NCBI GenBank assembly: GCA_963736975.1 | Contig: CAVTQY010000002.1 | Coordinates: 806,001 to 870,000 of the forward strand | Source of the DNA: CAVTQY01 sp963736975 | GTDB lineage: Bacteria; Pseudomonadota; Alphaproteobacteria; Acetobacterales; Acetobacteraceae | Reading direction: 5' to 3' | Length of the DNA: 64,000 bases | Shown here: positions 45,346 to 55,548 of the stretch, one piece after another | Position numbering within the stretch: position 1 is the stretch's first letter | How the letters are laid out: each line of letters opens with the position of its first letter | Notes under the pieces: model-generated | Databases searched by the model: none | The model's input: the letters and a program-made list of their open reading frames with translations, nothing else | Told to the model about the DNA's origin: nothing | Program-made: the position numbers and the translations under genes

Positions 45346-45615
45346 TTATCTGATGTACGGGAGAATGGATGTCGCAGAACCGGCTTTATGGAAAGTCGCC
45401 GCCGTTCTCCGCAATGTATCTTTCGCATTCAATGATCGCCTGCCGCACCTCGCGCGATATAGCATCCGGCGGCGGCGTAGCTCCTCGATCATACGGCGGG
45501 CGGCGTCGGTCGTGGGCCAGTTCTGCGGTTCCTCAAACTCCCATAGCCAAATCTGGATGACGCCAATAAGGCGATGTGCCGGAATTTCCGCGACGGCGCT
45601 GCCGGGTATGCTCAT
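45346..45615 (-). CDS. Small hypothetical protein coupled to the recombinase gene
   Basis: An 89-residue protein: MSIPGSAVAEIPAHRLIGVIQIWLWEFEEPQNWPTTDAARRMIEELRRRRMLYRARCG... Its ATG overlaps the recombinase TGA by four bases (ATGA), the usual sign of translational coupling. The central segment, with several Trp residues and a basic helix, looks like genuine protein. Function unknown; it could be an accessory factor of the recombinase or an antitoxin-like protein. The last 20 residues may be a frame-terminal artefact. Confidence 0.5.
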   Translation of the reverse strand: MSIPGSAVAEIPAHRLIGVIQIWLWEFEEPQNWPTTDAARRMIEELRRRRMLYRARCGRRSLNAKDTLRRTAATFHKAGSATSILPYIR

Positions 45616-46166
45616 GCCGCTAGCCGCGAAATCGTGCTGGCGTTCACGTTGAAGCTGCGGGCGATGTCGCGCACCGGCTCGCCGTTCTCACGCCGCTTGA
45701 TCGCCTCGCGCTGCTGATGCGGGGTGAGTTTCGGTCGGCGTCCTAGCTTCACGCCGCGCGCCTTGGCCCGCTCGCGACCTTCTGCCGTGCGCTGGCGGAT
45801 AAGATCACGCTCAAATTCGGCCAGCCCGCCCAGCACGGTCAGCATGAGCCGCCCGTGCGATGTGGTGGTGTCGGCCCATGCATCGCCAAGCGAACGGAAA
45901 CCAGCCTTGCGGTCGGCAATGGATGCTACCGTGTTCAACAGGTCGCGGGTTGATCGCGCCAGGCGGTCAAGCCGCGTCACCATCAGCACGTCGCGAGGCC
46001 CAAGCGCCTCTATCACGCGGCGCAATTGCGCCCGGTCGGTTTTCGCGCCGCTCACATGCACGTCGCGGAACACCTTTTTGCATCCGGCCTTGGTCAGTTG
46101 CCGCGCCTGTGCGTCAACGCTGTCGCTCTTGCCGCCCGGCGATACCCGCGCGTAGCCGTATTTCAT
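45612..46166 (-). CDS. Serine recombinase (resolvase/invertase family)
   Basis: A 184-residue resolvase. The catalytic Ser is in YARVSPGGKSDSVDAQ (about 9), with Arg residues in VTRLDRLARSTRDLL and AEFERDLIRQRTAEGRERAKARG, followed by a C-terminal helix-turn-helix (TPHQQREAIKRRENGEPVRDIARSFNVNASTISRLAA). It catalyses site-specific recombination at res/hix-like sites. ATG overlaps the Fic stop by four bases. It is complete. Confidence 0.9.
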   Translation of the reverse strand: MKYGYARVSPGGKSDSVDAQARQLTKAGCKKVFRDVHVSGAKTDRAQLRRVIEALGPRDVLMVTRLDRLARSTRDLLNTVASIADRKAGFRSLGDAWADTTTSHGRLMLTVLGGLAEFERDLIRQRTAEGRERAKARGVKLGRRPKLTPHQQREAIKRRENGEPVRDIARSFNVNASTISRLAA

Positions 46167-46960
46167 GGGGTCGGCTTGTCTCCCTTAGCGCGGCCTGCCG
46201 GTGTCGTCGGTGGGGGAAGCGCCTGCCTTAAGGCGCCTAACGACTCCCCCAAGGTGGCGTCCAATCGCTCGTAAAGCAGACGGTTGAACGTATCCGCGCC
46301 GCGCCCGGCCTGTTCCTGCTGTAACGCGCCGAGATACGCCGCGCGATCTTCGGGCCGCACTGCAATCGGCGGATAACCGCCACGGATGAGAATGAGATTC
46401 ATCAAGAGCCGCGCCGTGCGCCCGTTGCCGTCATTGAACGGGTGAATGCCGACAAGCTGGCGATGTGCTGTAAAGGCGCTGTCCGGCGTGGCCGGTGCTG
46501 CGCCAAGCCATTTCGCAAAATCTCCCATGAGGGCTGGAACCTCTGCCGGGGACGGAAAGCTGTGGCGTCCGGCATCCGTCAGCACCAAGCGGCCTTGATC
46601 AGCGTAGCGCCCGGCGATCTCGGAAGCGGAGCGTAGCATCACCAGCCGGTGCAGGTTGCGCACGTCCAGTTCCGCAATCGGGTTCGTCTGGCGCGCAAGC
46701 TCGCGCACGTAATGCAATGCCTCGAAGTGATCGACGGCCTCAAGGTGATCTTTGAGTGGCTTGCCGCCAATCGTGATGCCCTTTTCGACAACAAGCGTCG
46801 TCTCGACGGCGGTGAGTGTGTTGCCCTCGATGGCGTTCGATGTGTAGGTAAGTTCGAGGTCTTGCACATGCTCGAAATTGGTCAGCCCGCCGGGCGCAGC
46901 CGTCCGCAGCCGGTCAAGCTCGGCCTTCTTCTCCTCGATGCGGCGAATGAGTTCGTCCAC
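46163..46960 (-). CDS. Fic family protein (putative AMP transferase)
   Basis: A 265-residue Fic-domain protein with the catalytic core GIHPFNDGNGRTARLLMNLIL and the flap region. An N-terminal inhibitory motif of the S/T-x-x-x-E-G/N type, TSNAIEGNTL (about 40), marks a class II self-inhibited Fic. It would transfer AMP (or another nucleotide group) to a target protein. The start is GTG 46960 with GGGGGGACC upstream. It is the first gene of a three-gene coupled operon with a serine recombinase. There is no separate antitoxin gene; the inhibitory helix is built in. Confidence 0.88.
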   Translation of the reverse strand: MDELIRRIEEKKAELDRLRTAAPGGLTNFEHVQDLELTYTSNAIEGNTLTAVETTLVVEKGITIGGKPLKDHLEAVDHFEALHYVRELARQTNPIAELDVRNLHRLVMLRSASEIAGRYADQGRLVLTDAGRHSFPSPAEVPALMGDFAKWLGAAPATPDSAFTAHRQLVGIHPFNDGNGRTARLLMNLILIRGGYPPIAVRPEDRAAYLGALQQEQAGRGADTFNRLLYERLDATLGESLGALRQALPPPTTPAGRAKGDKPTP

Positions 46961-46994
46961 GGTCCCCCCGAAATGCGGGGCTCATTATGCAACA

Positions 46995-47051
46995 GATTTC
47001 CGCAACAAAAAAGCCCTTTGTTTTGAGGCTCCTGATTTTGTTGCGAAATTC
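46995..47051. promoter_or_regulatory. Inverted repeat in the fic-recombinase promoter region
   Basis: GATTTCCGCAACAAAA at 46995-47010 and ATTTTGTTGCGAAATTC at 47035-47051 are near-perfect mirror sequences with one extra base and a 24-base spacer. It lies 35 bases upstream of the fic start, in AT-rich sequence. It could be the recombinase's recombination/res subsite or an autoregulatory operator. Confidence 0.5.
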
Positions 47052-47165
47052 TTGAGTTCTGCAACTCCCGCCAACTCCTCTGGCCAAGCTGCTCCCGCTG
47101 CTTCGGAGTGGGGTTTACATGGCCACCAAGGGCGGGAAGTATGCCCGGCCCGCAGCGAGTCACCC

Positions 47166-47609
47166 ATGCCTGAGCAGCCTCTGGATGAATTGGAAGCCCT
47201 GAAGCTCAAGATCGAACAGGACAAGCTTGCTTTAGAACGGGAGAAACTTGAAGTAGAGAGAAAGAAGGCTGTCTGGACGGCGGTTTCCGTCGTAGTTCCA
47301 GTGATTGCCGTAGCTGCCACCATATTCTGGGGTGTTGTATCATCAAGAGAGCAAGCCGCGTTAACTTTCAGGCTTGAGGCAGCGAAGACAGTTATGGCCG
47401 CTAAGACTTACGGGGAAGCTGTATCTCAAGCTACATTCTTGCGCGAAAACTTTCCTGACCAGTTGAGGCAGGAAAACTTTTTCTCGAAATTAGACATTAA
47501 GGATTTCCCCGACGCAGGAAACGTCGCAGCTAAGTGGAATTTCATGCAATACATCGCTTCGCGCGGTCTGACGCCCGCTCAGGCACAAGAACTATATCAC
47601 CTTCTATAG
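47166..47609 (+). CDS. Membrane-anchored coiled-coil protein of unknown function
   Basis: A 147-residue protein. The N-terminal coiled coil LDELEALKLKIEQDKLALEREKLEVERKKA is followed by one transmembrane segment (WTAVSVVVPVIAVAATIFWGVV, about 37-58) and a soluble helical domain ending LTPAQAQELYHLL. ATG 47166 is chosen. Its composition is AT-richer than the chromosome backbone, like the DUF262 gene, suggesting acquired DNA. Such small coiled-coil/TM proteins occur in accessory and defence-rich regions, but the role is unknown. Confidence 0.6.
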   Translation: MPEQPLDELEALKLKIEQDKLALEREKLEVERKKAVWTAVSVVVPVIAVAATIFWGVVSSREQAALTFRLEAAKTVMAAKTYGEAVSQATFLRENFPDQLRQENFFSKLDIKDFPDAGNVAAKWNFMQYIASRGLTPAQAQELYHLL

Positions 47610-47948
47610 CCGCTAGATGATGACTGGGCGTATAGGGATGACGTGCGTCTTCTCCTAGATCAGGCCTCGAAGAGGTAAACAGTCAGTTTGGGGGCTGCCG
47701 CTCGGCTGTGCCGCCGATCTAGATGTCGTGCCGCGCGCGGTGCGCGGGTTGGCTCAGCCGAAGTCTCATAAGCCCTATCATATCACGGCAACTGGCCGCG
47801 TCTCTCCATACCCGCGAAACTCGCCCACTCCGCGCGACACGCCCCTCGGTCGATGCGGCCTCATTACGGTTATGCCTTCCGGTAAATCCGAAAGTCTTGA
47901 GATTTGCACGAAGATGAGGTGGCGATCCGTTCGTGGGAATGCTCCGTA
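47610..47948. other. Gene-poor stretch without recognisable features
   Basis: No ORF here has convincing protein-like sequence on either strand; the short open frames are Arg/Ser-rich, as random GC-rich frames are. I see no tRNA, terminator or attachment site. It may be a remnant left by insertion of the accessory block. Confidence 0.4.
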
Positions 47949-48695
47949 TCAGGCGACGCCCCGTAGGAATTGCATGATGTGAGCAACCATTAGGTCGCTT
48001 TGGAAGAAAGCGCCTACATGGTTCTGGCCAGGTATAGTGACGAACTTTGCGTTCGGGATCTTCGCGGCATGCGCTTTCGCCGTGGAATAGATCGGGTCGG
48101 TGTCTCCTGCCAGCACAAGGCACGCCACATGGATGGTCGGCAGAATGTTCTCATAGCCGGGATCATCAACCCTGCTGGCTCTCATAGCCTCCATGTCATT
48201 CTTCAGGACTCGTTCACGCAACCGTGGCGGCAACGGTGCATCCCAAAGGTCGGGGATCGCAGCGACGCCCCTGCTCATCATTTCCGGCACCAGCAGAGGG
48301 TCCGGTTCACGCTTTCTTGGCGCCGCATCCGCGCCACCTACGATAAGAGACCTGAGCCTGTCGGGCGCATGCCTCGCCATACCAAATCCGATCCAGCCGC
48401 CCATGGAGTATCCAAAATAATGGGCGCGGCTGACCCGAAGCTCGTTTATCACGGAAACTATATCGGCTGCACGGTGTTCCATGGCATAGGCTGCAATGTC
48501 GTGCGGCTTGTCGCTGTCCCCATGCCCGCGTGCATCGATCAGGATCAGCATGTAGTCGCGTTTGAGCGGCTCGACGTAGCCGTTATCATACCAGCTCGTC
48601 AGGCTGTCAGTGAACCCGTGCTGCAGGACCAGCGCCGGACCTGAACCCTCGATCTGGTAGTAAATGCGAATATCACCACTTCTGGCGTAAGGCAT
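47949..48695 (-). CDS. Alpha/beta hydrolase
   Basis: A 248-residue alpha/beta hydrolase. The oxyanion region is VLQHGFTDSLTSW, then DARGHGDSDKP, the nucleophile Ser in YFGYSMGGWIGFGMA, the acid Asp in VLAGDTDPIYS, and the His in GQNHVGAFFQS. ATG 48695 (MPYARSGDIRIYYQIEG) follows a GGGGCGCGG patch. It probably hydrolyses an ester or lactone; substrate unknown. Confidence 0.85.
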   Translation of the reverse strand: MPYARSGDIRIYYQIEGSGPALVLQHGFTDSLTSWYDNGYVEPLKRDYMLILIDARGHGDSDKPHDIAAYAMEHRAADIVSVINELRVSRAHYFGYSMGGWIGFGMARHAPDRLRSLIVGGADAAPRKREPDPLLVPEMMSRGVAAIPDLWDAPLPPRLRERVLKNDMEAMRASRVDDPGYENILPTIHVACLVLAGDTDPIYSTAKAHAAKIPNAKFVTIPGQNHVGAFFQSDLMVAHIMQFLRGVA

Positions 48696-48913
48696 ATCGC
48701 CGCGCCCCAATCTCGGGACAAGATGGCATGCCCCACCGCATCAGAGAAGCAGCCAGTCCTGCTCTGTCTCCGTCAGCGGCGATGACGCCCATGAACAATA
48801 CGGGAGCCCTGCCGTTACCGGCTGCATCTTTGCGTGGTGCATATTTCCTTGATTTATGCGACGGGGGCAGGCTGCCACTCGCCTTGAGGGCGGCGCGCCT
48901 CTAAGCGTCGGTC

Positions 48914-49204
48914 ATGCCAGACCTAGCCCACCTTGCCCTGTTCTTCGCCGCAGCCTTCGTGCTCGCCATCACACCCGGCCCCGGTATCTTCTACGTCGCT
49001 GCTCGCACGCTTGCCGGAGGCCGTGCGGAGGGGGTGGCCTCGACCTTTGGCACCGGGCTTGGCGGTATGGTGCATGTCATCGCGGGCAGCCTCGGCGTAT
49101 CGGCAATCGTGCTCGCAAGCGCGGAGTTGTTCACCGCGCTCAAGCTGATTGGCGCTGTCTATCTGGTGTGGATTGGCTTCCGGACCTTCCAGTCCGCGCG
49201 CCGA
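48914..49204 (+). pseudogene. Truncated LysE-family exporter (N-terminal half)
   Basis: Residues 1-97 (MPDLAHLALFFAAAFVLAITPGPGIFYVAARTLAGGRAEG...YLVWIGFRTFQSARR) match the first three helices of LysE/RhtB amino-acid exporters, which are normally about 205 residues. At about 49205 the frame runs straight into a ClpX-type zinc-finger sequence instead of the second half, so the exporter cannot be functional as such. This points to a deletion-fusion event. Confidence 0.75.
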
Positions 49205-49579
49205 GAGACCGCCGCAAAAGCGAAAGCTACCCAGACCCAACAGCGGGTATTTCGCTGCTCTTTCTGCGGAAAGGCCCAAATGGAGGTGAAAAGCTCATCA
49301 CCGGGCCGGGTGTCTTCATCTGTGATGAGTGCGTGGAACTCTGTCTGCCGATCATTGCCAAGAACCAGCAAAGCCACAGAAGCTGGGTTCGCTGCTGCCC
49401 GACAACGCGCCGACAGGGAAGTTGCTGAGGACCTCGCCGGATACAACGGGGCATTCGAGTCGGTGGGCGCCGCGATGCGGGATATTGTGGATATCCTCCG
49501 GGAGCGGGAGATCAGTTGGGCGAGGATCGGACAGACGCTATCTGCGTCTCGTCAGGCGGCATGGAAGCGGTTTGGCTAA
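49205..49579 (+). pseudogene. ClpX-type C4 zinc-finger protein remnant with multiple frameshifts
   Basis: The frame gives RVFRCSFCGK, then the matching GPNGGEKLITGPGVFICDECVELC appears in the next frame (from about 49270). The stretch KLGSLLPDNAPTGKLL is in the third frame (about 49380), and LAGYNGAFESVGAAMRD...WARIGQTLSASRQAAWKRFG is back in the first. Reassembled, this is a ClpX C4-zinc-finger protein with a C-terminal helix-turn-helix-like WARIGxxLxxSRQAAWxRF segment. Three frame changes make decay likely. It is fused in frame behind the LysE fragment. Confidence 0.7.
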
Positions 49580-49653
49580 TGTGGTTGCATCAGAAAGATA
49601 AGACCTGAACGACCGGGCAGCTGCTGCGGGGAGCTGCGGTTGACCCTGAAAGA

Positions 49654-52520
<2,867 letters not shown>

Positions 52521-52521
<1 letters not shown>

Positions 52522-52919
52522 CAGAGCAACTCCAGGTATTCGTGGTACGCTGCCTCATCCATCAACTCGTCGAACATCTCGGGGTCCGACAGTTCGAGCT
52601 TGAACAGCCAGCCGTCGTTTTCGGCCTCGGTGTTGACCAGCGAGGGATCCTCGACGACGGCTTGATTGACCGCGACGATTTTCCCGGCGAGCGGTGCATA
52701 CACGTCGGAGGCGGCTTTCACGCTCTCCACCACCGCCACGGCGTCGGCAGCCTCGACCTCGCGGCCGACCTCGGGCAGCTCGACGAAGACAAGGTCGCCC
52801 AACTGTTCCTGGGCGTGATCGGTGATGCCGACAGTTACGATGTCGCCGTCCATGCGCACCCATTCATGGTCTTTCGTGTAACGGGTTTCATGGCCGGTTC
52901 GGTCGGGTGTGAGGGACAT
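52521..52919 (-). CDS. gcvH: Glycine cleavage system H protein
   Basis: A 132-residue lipoyl carrier. The lipoyl-Lys lies in VVESVKAASDVYAPLAGKIV (about 72). TKDHEWVRMDGDIVTVGITDHAQEQLGDLVFVELP is the hallmark N-terminal half. ATG 52919 (MSLTPDRTG) is used; the frame is open further upstream but overlaps gcvT without sense. It shuttles aminomethyl groups between P and T proteins. Confidence 0.97.
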
Positions 52920-52945
52920 GGCCTGGTTCCTCTGCACGTTGCAGT

Positions 52946-54076
52946 TCAGCGTGTGTAGCGATGGGGAACGAAGGGGAGGGAAACAACGCTTGCCGGGAGC
53001 GGCTTGTCGCGCACGATCAGGTGCACGGCGGTGCCCGGTTCGGAGAGGTCGCGGCGGACATAGCCCATGGCGATCGGCGCATTCAGCGTGGGGGAGAAGC
53101 CGCCGGAGGTGATGATGCCGGCCGCGGTGCCGTCCCCGGCGACAATGTCGGCACCGGCGCGGGCTGGGGCGCGCCCGTCGGGGCGAAGGCCCGCGCGCAG
53201 CCGCGGGCAGCCATTCTCGACCTGGTCGCGGATCACGGCTGCGCCGGGGAAATCCCAGGCGGCGCGGCGGCGCTTGCCGACAACCCACATCAACCCGGCT
53301 TCAACCGGCGTCGTCAGCTCGTCGATGTCGTTGCCATAAAGGCAGAGACCGGCTTCCAGCCGGAGTGAATCGCGCGCGCCCAGGCCGGCCGGTGCTACCT
53401 CCGGCTGCTCGATCAGCGCTTGGGCGAGGCGCTCGGCCGTATCGGCGTGCACCGAGATCTCGAACCCGTCTTCTCCTGTGTAGCCGGATCGGGAGATTGT
53501 TGCCGGAATGCCGGCGATGGCGGCCTCGGTCACGCCCATGAAGGAGAGCTGCGCGGCATCGGGGCAGAGCCGGTTCAGGACGGTTGCGGCGAGGGGGCCC
53601 TGCAACGCCAGCAATGCACGGTCGTCCAGTTCGGCGAACCTGACCGATGCCGGCAGGTCGGTCTGGATGTGCGGGAAATCGACCGCCTTGCGGGCGGCGT
53701 TCACCACCAGGAACAACCGCTCCGAGCCGAGATTGGCAACCATCAGGTCGTCGATGATGCCGCCGGCTTCGTTGGTCAGAAGCGTGTAGCGCTGGCGGCC
53801 TGGCTTAAGAGCATTGATGTCGCCCGGTACGAGGTGCTCCAGCGATGCGGCGGCCGTGGGACCGGTGAGCATCGCCTGGCCCATATGCGAGACGTCGAAC
53901 AGCGCCGCCTTGGTCCGGCAGTGATGGTGCTCGGCGATCACGCCGCGGTACTGCACGGGCATCGAATAGCCGGCGAAGGCGACCATGCGCGCACCCTGGG
54001 CACGGTGCCAGGGATCGAGCGGGGTAGCCCGCAACTTCTCGGGCGTGGGATCGTCGATCAAGGCGTTTTCGACCAA
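52946..54076 (-). CDS. gcvT: Aminomethyltransferase (T protein)
   Basis: A 376-residue folate-binding T protein. It has GARMVAFAGYSMPVQY, FDVSHMGQAMLTGP, SRSGYTGEDGFEIS and the C-terminal barrel. The catalytic Asp and folate-binding residues lie in the GYTGEDG and LRLEAGLCLYGND segments. It releases ammonia and makes methylene-tetrahydrofolate. The start is TTG 54076, with GGAGG seven bases upstream. It follows a tandem glycine riboswitch. Confidence 0.95.
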   Translation of the reverse strand: MVENALIDDPTPEKLRATPLDPWHRAQGARMVAFAGYSMPVQYRGVIAEHHHCRTKAALFDVSHMGQAMLTGPTAAASLEHLVPGDINALKPGRQRYTLLTNEAGGIIDDLMVANLGSERLFLVVNAARKAVDFPHIQTDLPASVRFAELDDRALLALQGPLAATVLNRLCPDAAQLSFMGVTEAAIAGIPATISRSGYTGEDGFEISVHADTAERLAQALIEQPEVAPAGLGARDSLRLEAGLCLYGNDIDELTTPVEAGLMWVVGKRRRAAWDFPGAAVIRDQVENGCPRLRAGLRPDGRAPARAGADIVAGDGTAAGIITSGGFSPTLNAPIAMGYVRRDLSEPGTAVHLIVRDKPLPASVVSLPFVPHRYTR

Positions 54077-54104
54077 GCACAGCCTCCGCTCCAGGGTCGC
54101 TCGC

Positions 54105-54117
54105 GGGCGCGGCGCCC
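54105..54117 (-). promoter_or_regulatory. GC-rich hairpin in the riboswitch expression platform
   Basis: On the minus strand, GGGCGC and GCGCCC pair around a single C, between the second aptamer and the GGAGG Shine-Dalgarno of gcvT. It is a plausible part of the switching region that exposes or hides the ribosome site, but alternative pairings were not computed. Confidence 0.35.
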
Positions 54118-54121
54118 GTGA

Positions 54122-54310
54122 GCTGACCCCCCTCTGTCGCGGATACCTGAAAGATTCGGACTTACGTCCTTACCTCGTCGGTGCGGTGCGGCGCGTCCTG
54201 CGCCGGGCCGGCTCTCCAGAGGCCCCAGATCCGACGCGGTCCGTTTGCCTGAGCGTTTCCGGGGGTCGGTTGCGCCTTCGGCGGCGGCAAGCGAGCCGCT
54301 CTCTCCCGCG
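54122..54310 (-). promoter_or_regulatory. Tandem glycine riboswitch upstream of gcvT
   Basis: On the minus strand, two glycine-aptamer signatures follow one another. The first has GGGAGAG, GCCGAAGG, GGAAACGCTCAGGCAAACGG and CTCTGGAGAG. The second has ACCGACGAGGTAA, GAATCTTTCAGGTATCCG and GACAGAGGGG. These are the conserved cores of the gcvT-type riboswitch, which in alphaproteobacteria usually works as a pair and turns on glycine degradation when glycine is abundant. It ends 46 bases before the TTG start of gcvT. Confidence 0.93.
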
Positions 54311-54402
54311 CCGGTGCTCGGGACTTTGGCACCATGCCCTACAAGCTGCGCCGACACAACGGTTAGGTGTTCTTTCATCGCCGGCTGGTCTGATTGGCTG
54401 GA

Positions 54403-55423
54403 ATGGACGCGAGCGTCACATCGGGTGCGGAGGTTGAGGGCCCGCTCCGTTGCTGCCTGGTTCACCCGCTGTTCACCAGCCTGGGCGAACCGCTGTTCCG
54501 CCGGTCGGAGACGGACGGCGAACCGGTGATGGTGGTCGCGCTGGGCGAGCGGGATGCGGCGCTGCCGATCAATGCGCTGCAGCGCGAATTCGGCATCACG
54601 CCGGATTCGCCGGACGGGCGGATGCTGTTGCGCATCACCGAGTTCGCTCGATTTCGTCTCTGCCCTGCGCCTGGGCGATGCGCTGCCGAGCGAAATCCTG
54701 ACCGGCGAGGCGAGCTGGAGCCCCGATCCAATTCACTTCCAGATCGCCGCGACACAACTCAGGCTCCAACTGGTGGACTGGTTGAGTGCGGGCTCGGGGG
54801 CCGTGCGGCGCGACCTGGATGCCGAATCGCTGCTGCAAGTGGAGGATGACCCGTTGCTGCGTCAGCAGATTCAGGAAGCGCTGGCACGCGCCGCGGCCAC
54901 GCTGGGGCTCGCCGCCGCGGCCGAAGTGGTCAGCCGGCTGGAGGGGCTGGGGCGCGAACTGGCGTATATCGAGGCGCTGCGCGATCGGTTGCTGCGGCGG
55001 GTTCGAGTGATGACGGAGAAGATCGAGAGCCTGTCGCGGCGGCTGCGCAGCAATGGGGGGCGGGTCGAGACGGTGAGCCAGGTGCGGCGCTTGTCCGACA
55101 CCGCGCTGCGCCAGATCGCGATGCGGTTCGACGAGCTGGACGCGCAGACGGGCGAGGTGATGTCGGCGCTGCGCAATGCCGACAGTCAGACGGTGTTCAT
55201 CCGCTCGAATCGCGACTGGCTGTATCGCAGCCAGCGTGCCTGGGAGCCGACCTTGGCGCTGTGGGAGGCGGCCGGGACGGAGTTCGATCAGGAGACGTTG
55301 TCGCTGCTGACGCGCACGTACCAGTTCCTGGCGCCGCGCTTCATGCCGGTGACCGAGTGGATTTCGATGACCAATCCGCGGCGGACGGCGAAGGCGAAGC
55401 CAATGCCGAGGATGGTGTGGTAG
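54403..55423 (+). pseudogene. Coiled-coil protein of unknown function, single-base frameshift
   Basis: Starts at ATG 54403 (MDASVTSGAEVEGPLRCCLVHPLFTSLGEPLF). At 54643-54644 an extra T (GAGTTCGCTC) breaks the frame; without it the protein reads RITESLDFVSALRLGDALPSEILTG and continues to 55423, about 339 residues. It is mainly helical, with long coiled-coil segments (LEGLGRELAYIEALRDRLLRRVRVMTEKIESLSRRL), and no recognised domain. It is divergent from the glycine operon across the riboswitch. A sequencing indel seems as likely as true inactivation. Confidence 0.6.
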
Positions 55424-55548
55424 AATCCGGCCAGGCGGTCTGTTCCCGGCGCCGTTGGTTTCATTGGATTTCAATACGGATGGGGCGCGAGGGGTTGTCG
55501 CGAGCGGGCCGGCGAGCGTAGCATAGCTCGGCTTTTCCGGGGGGAACC

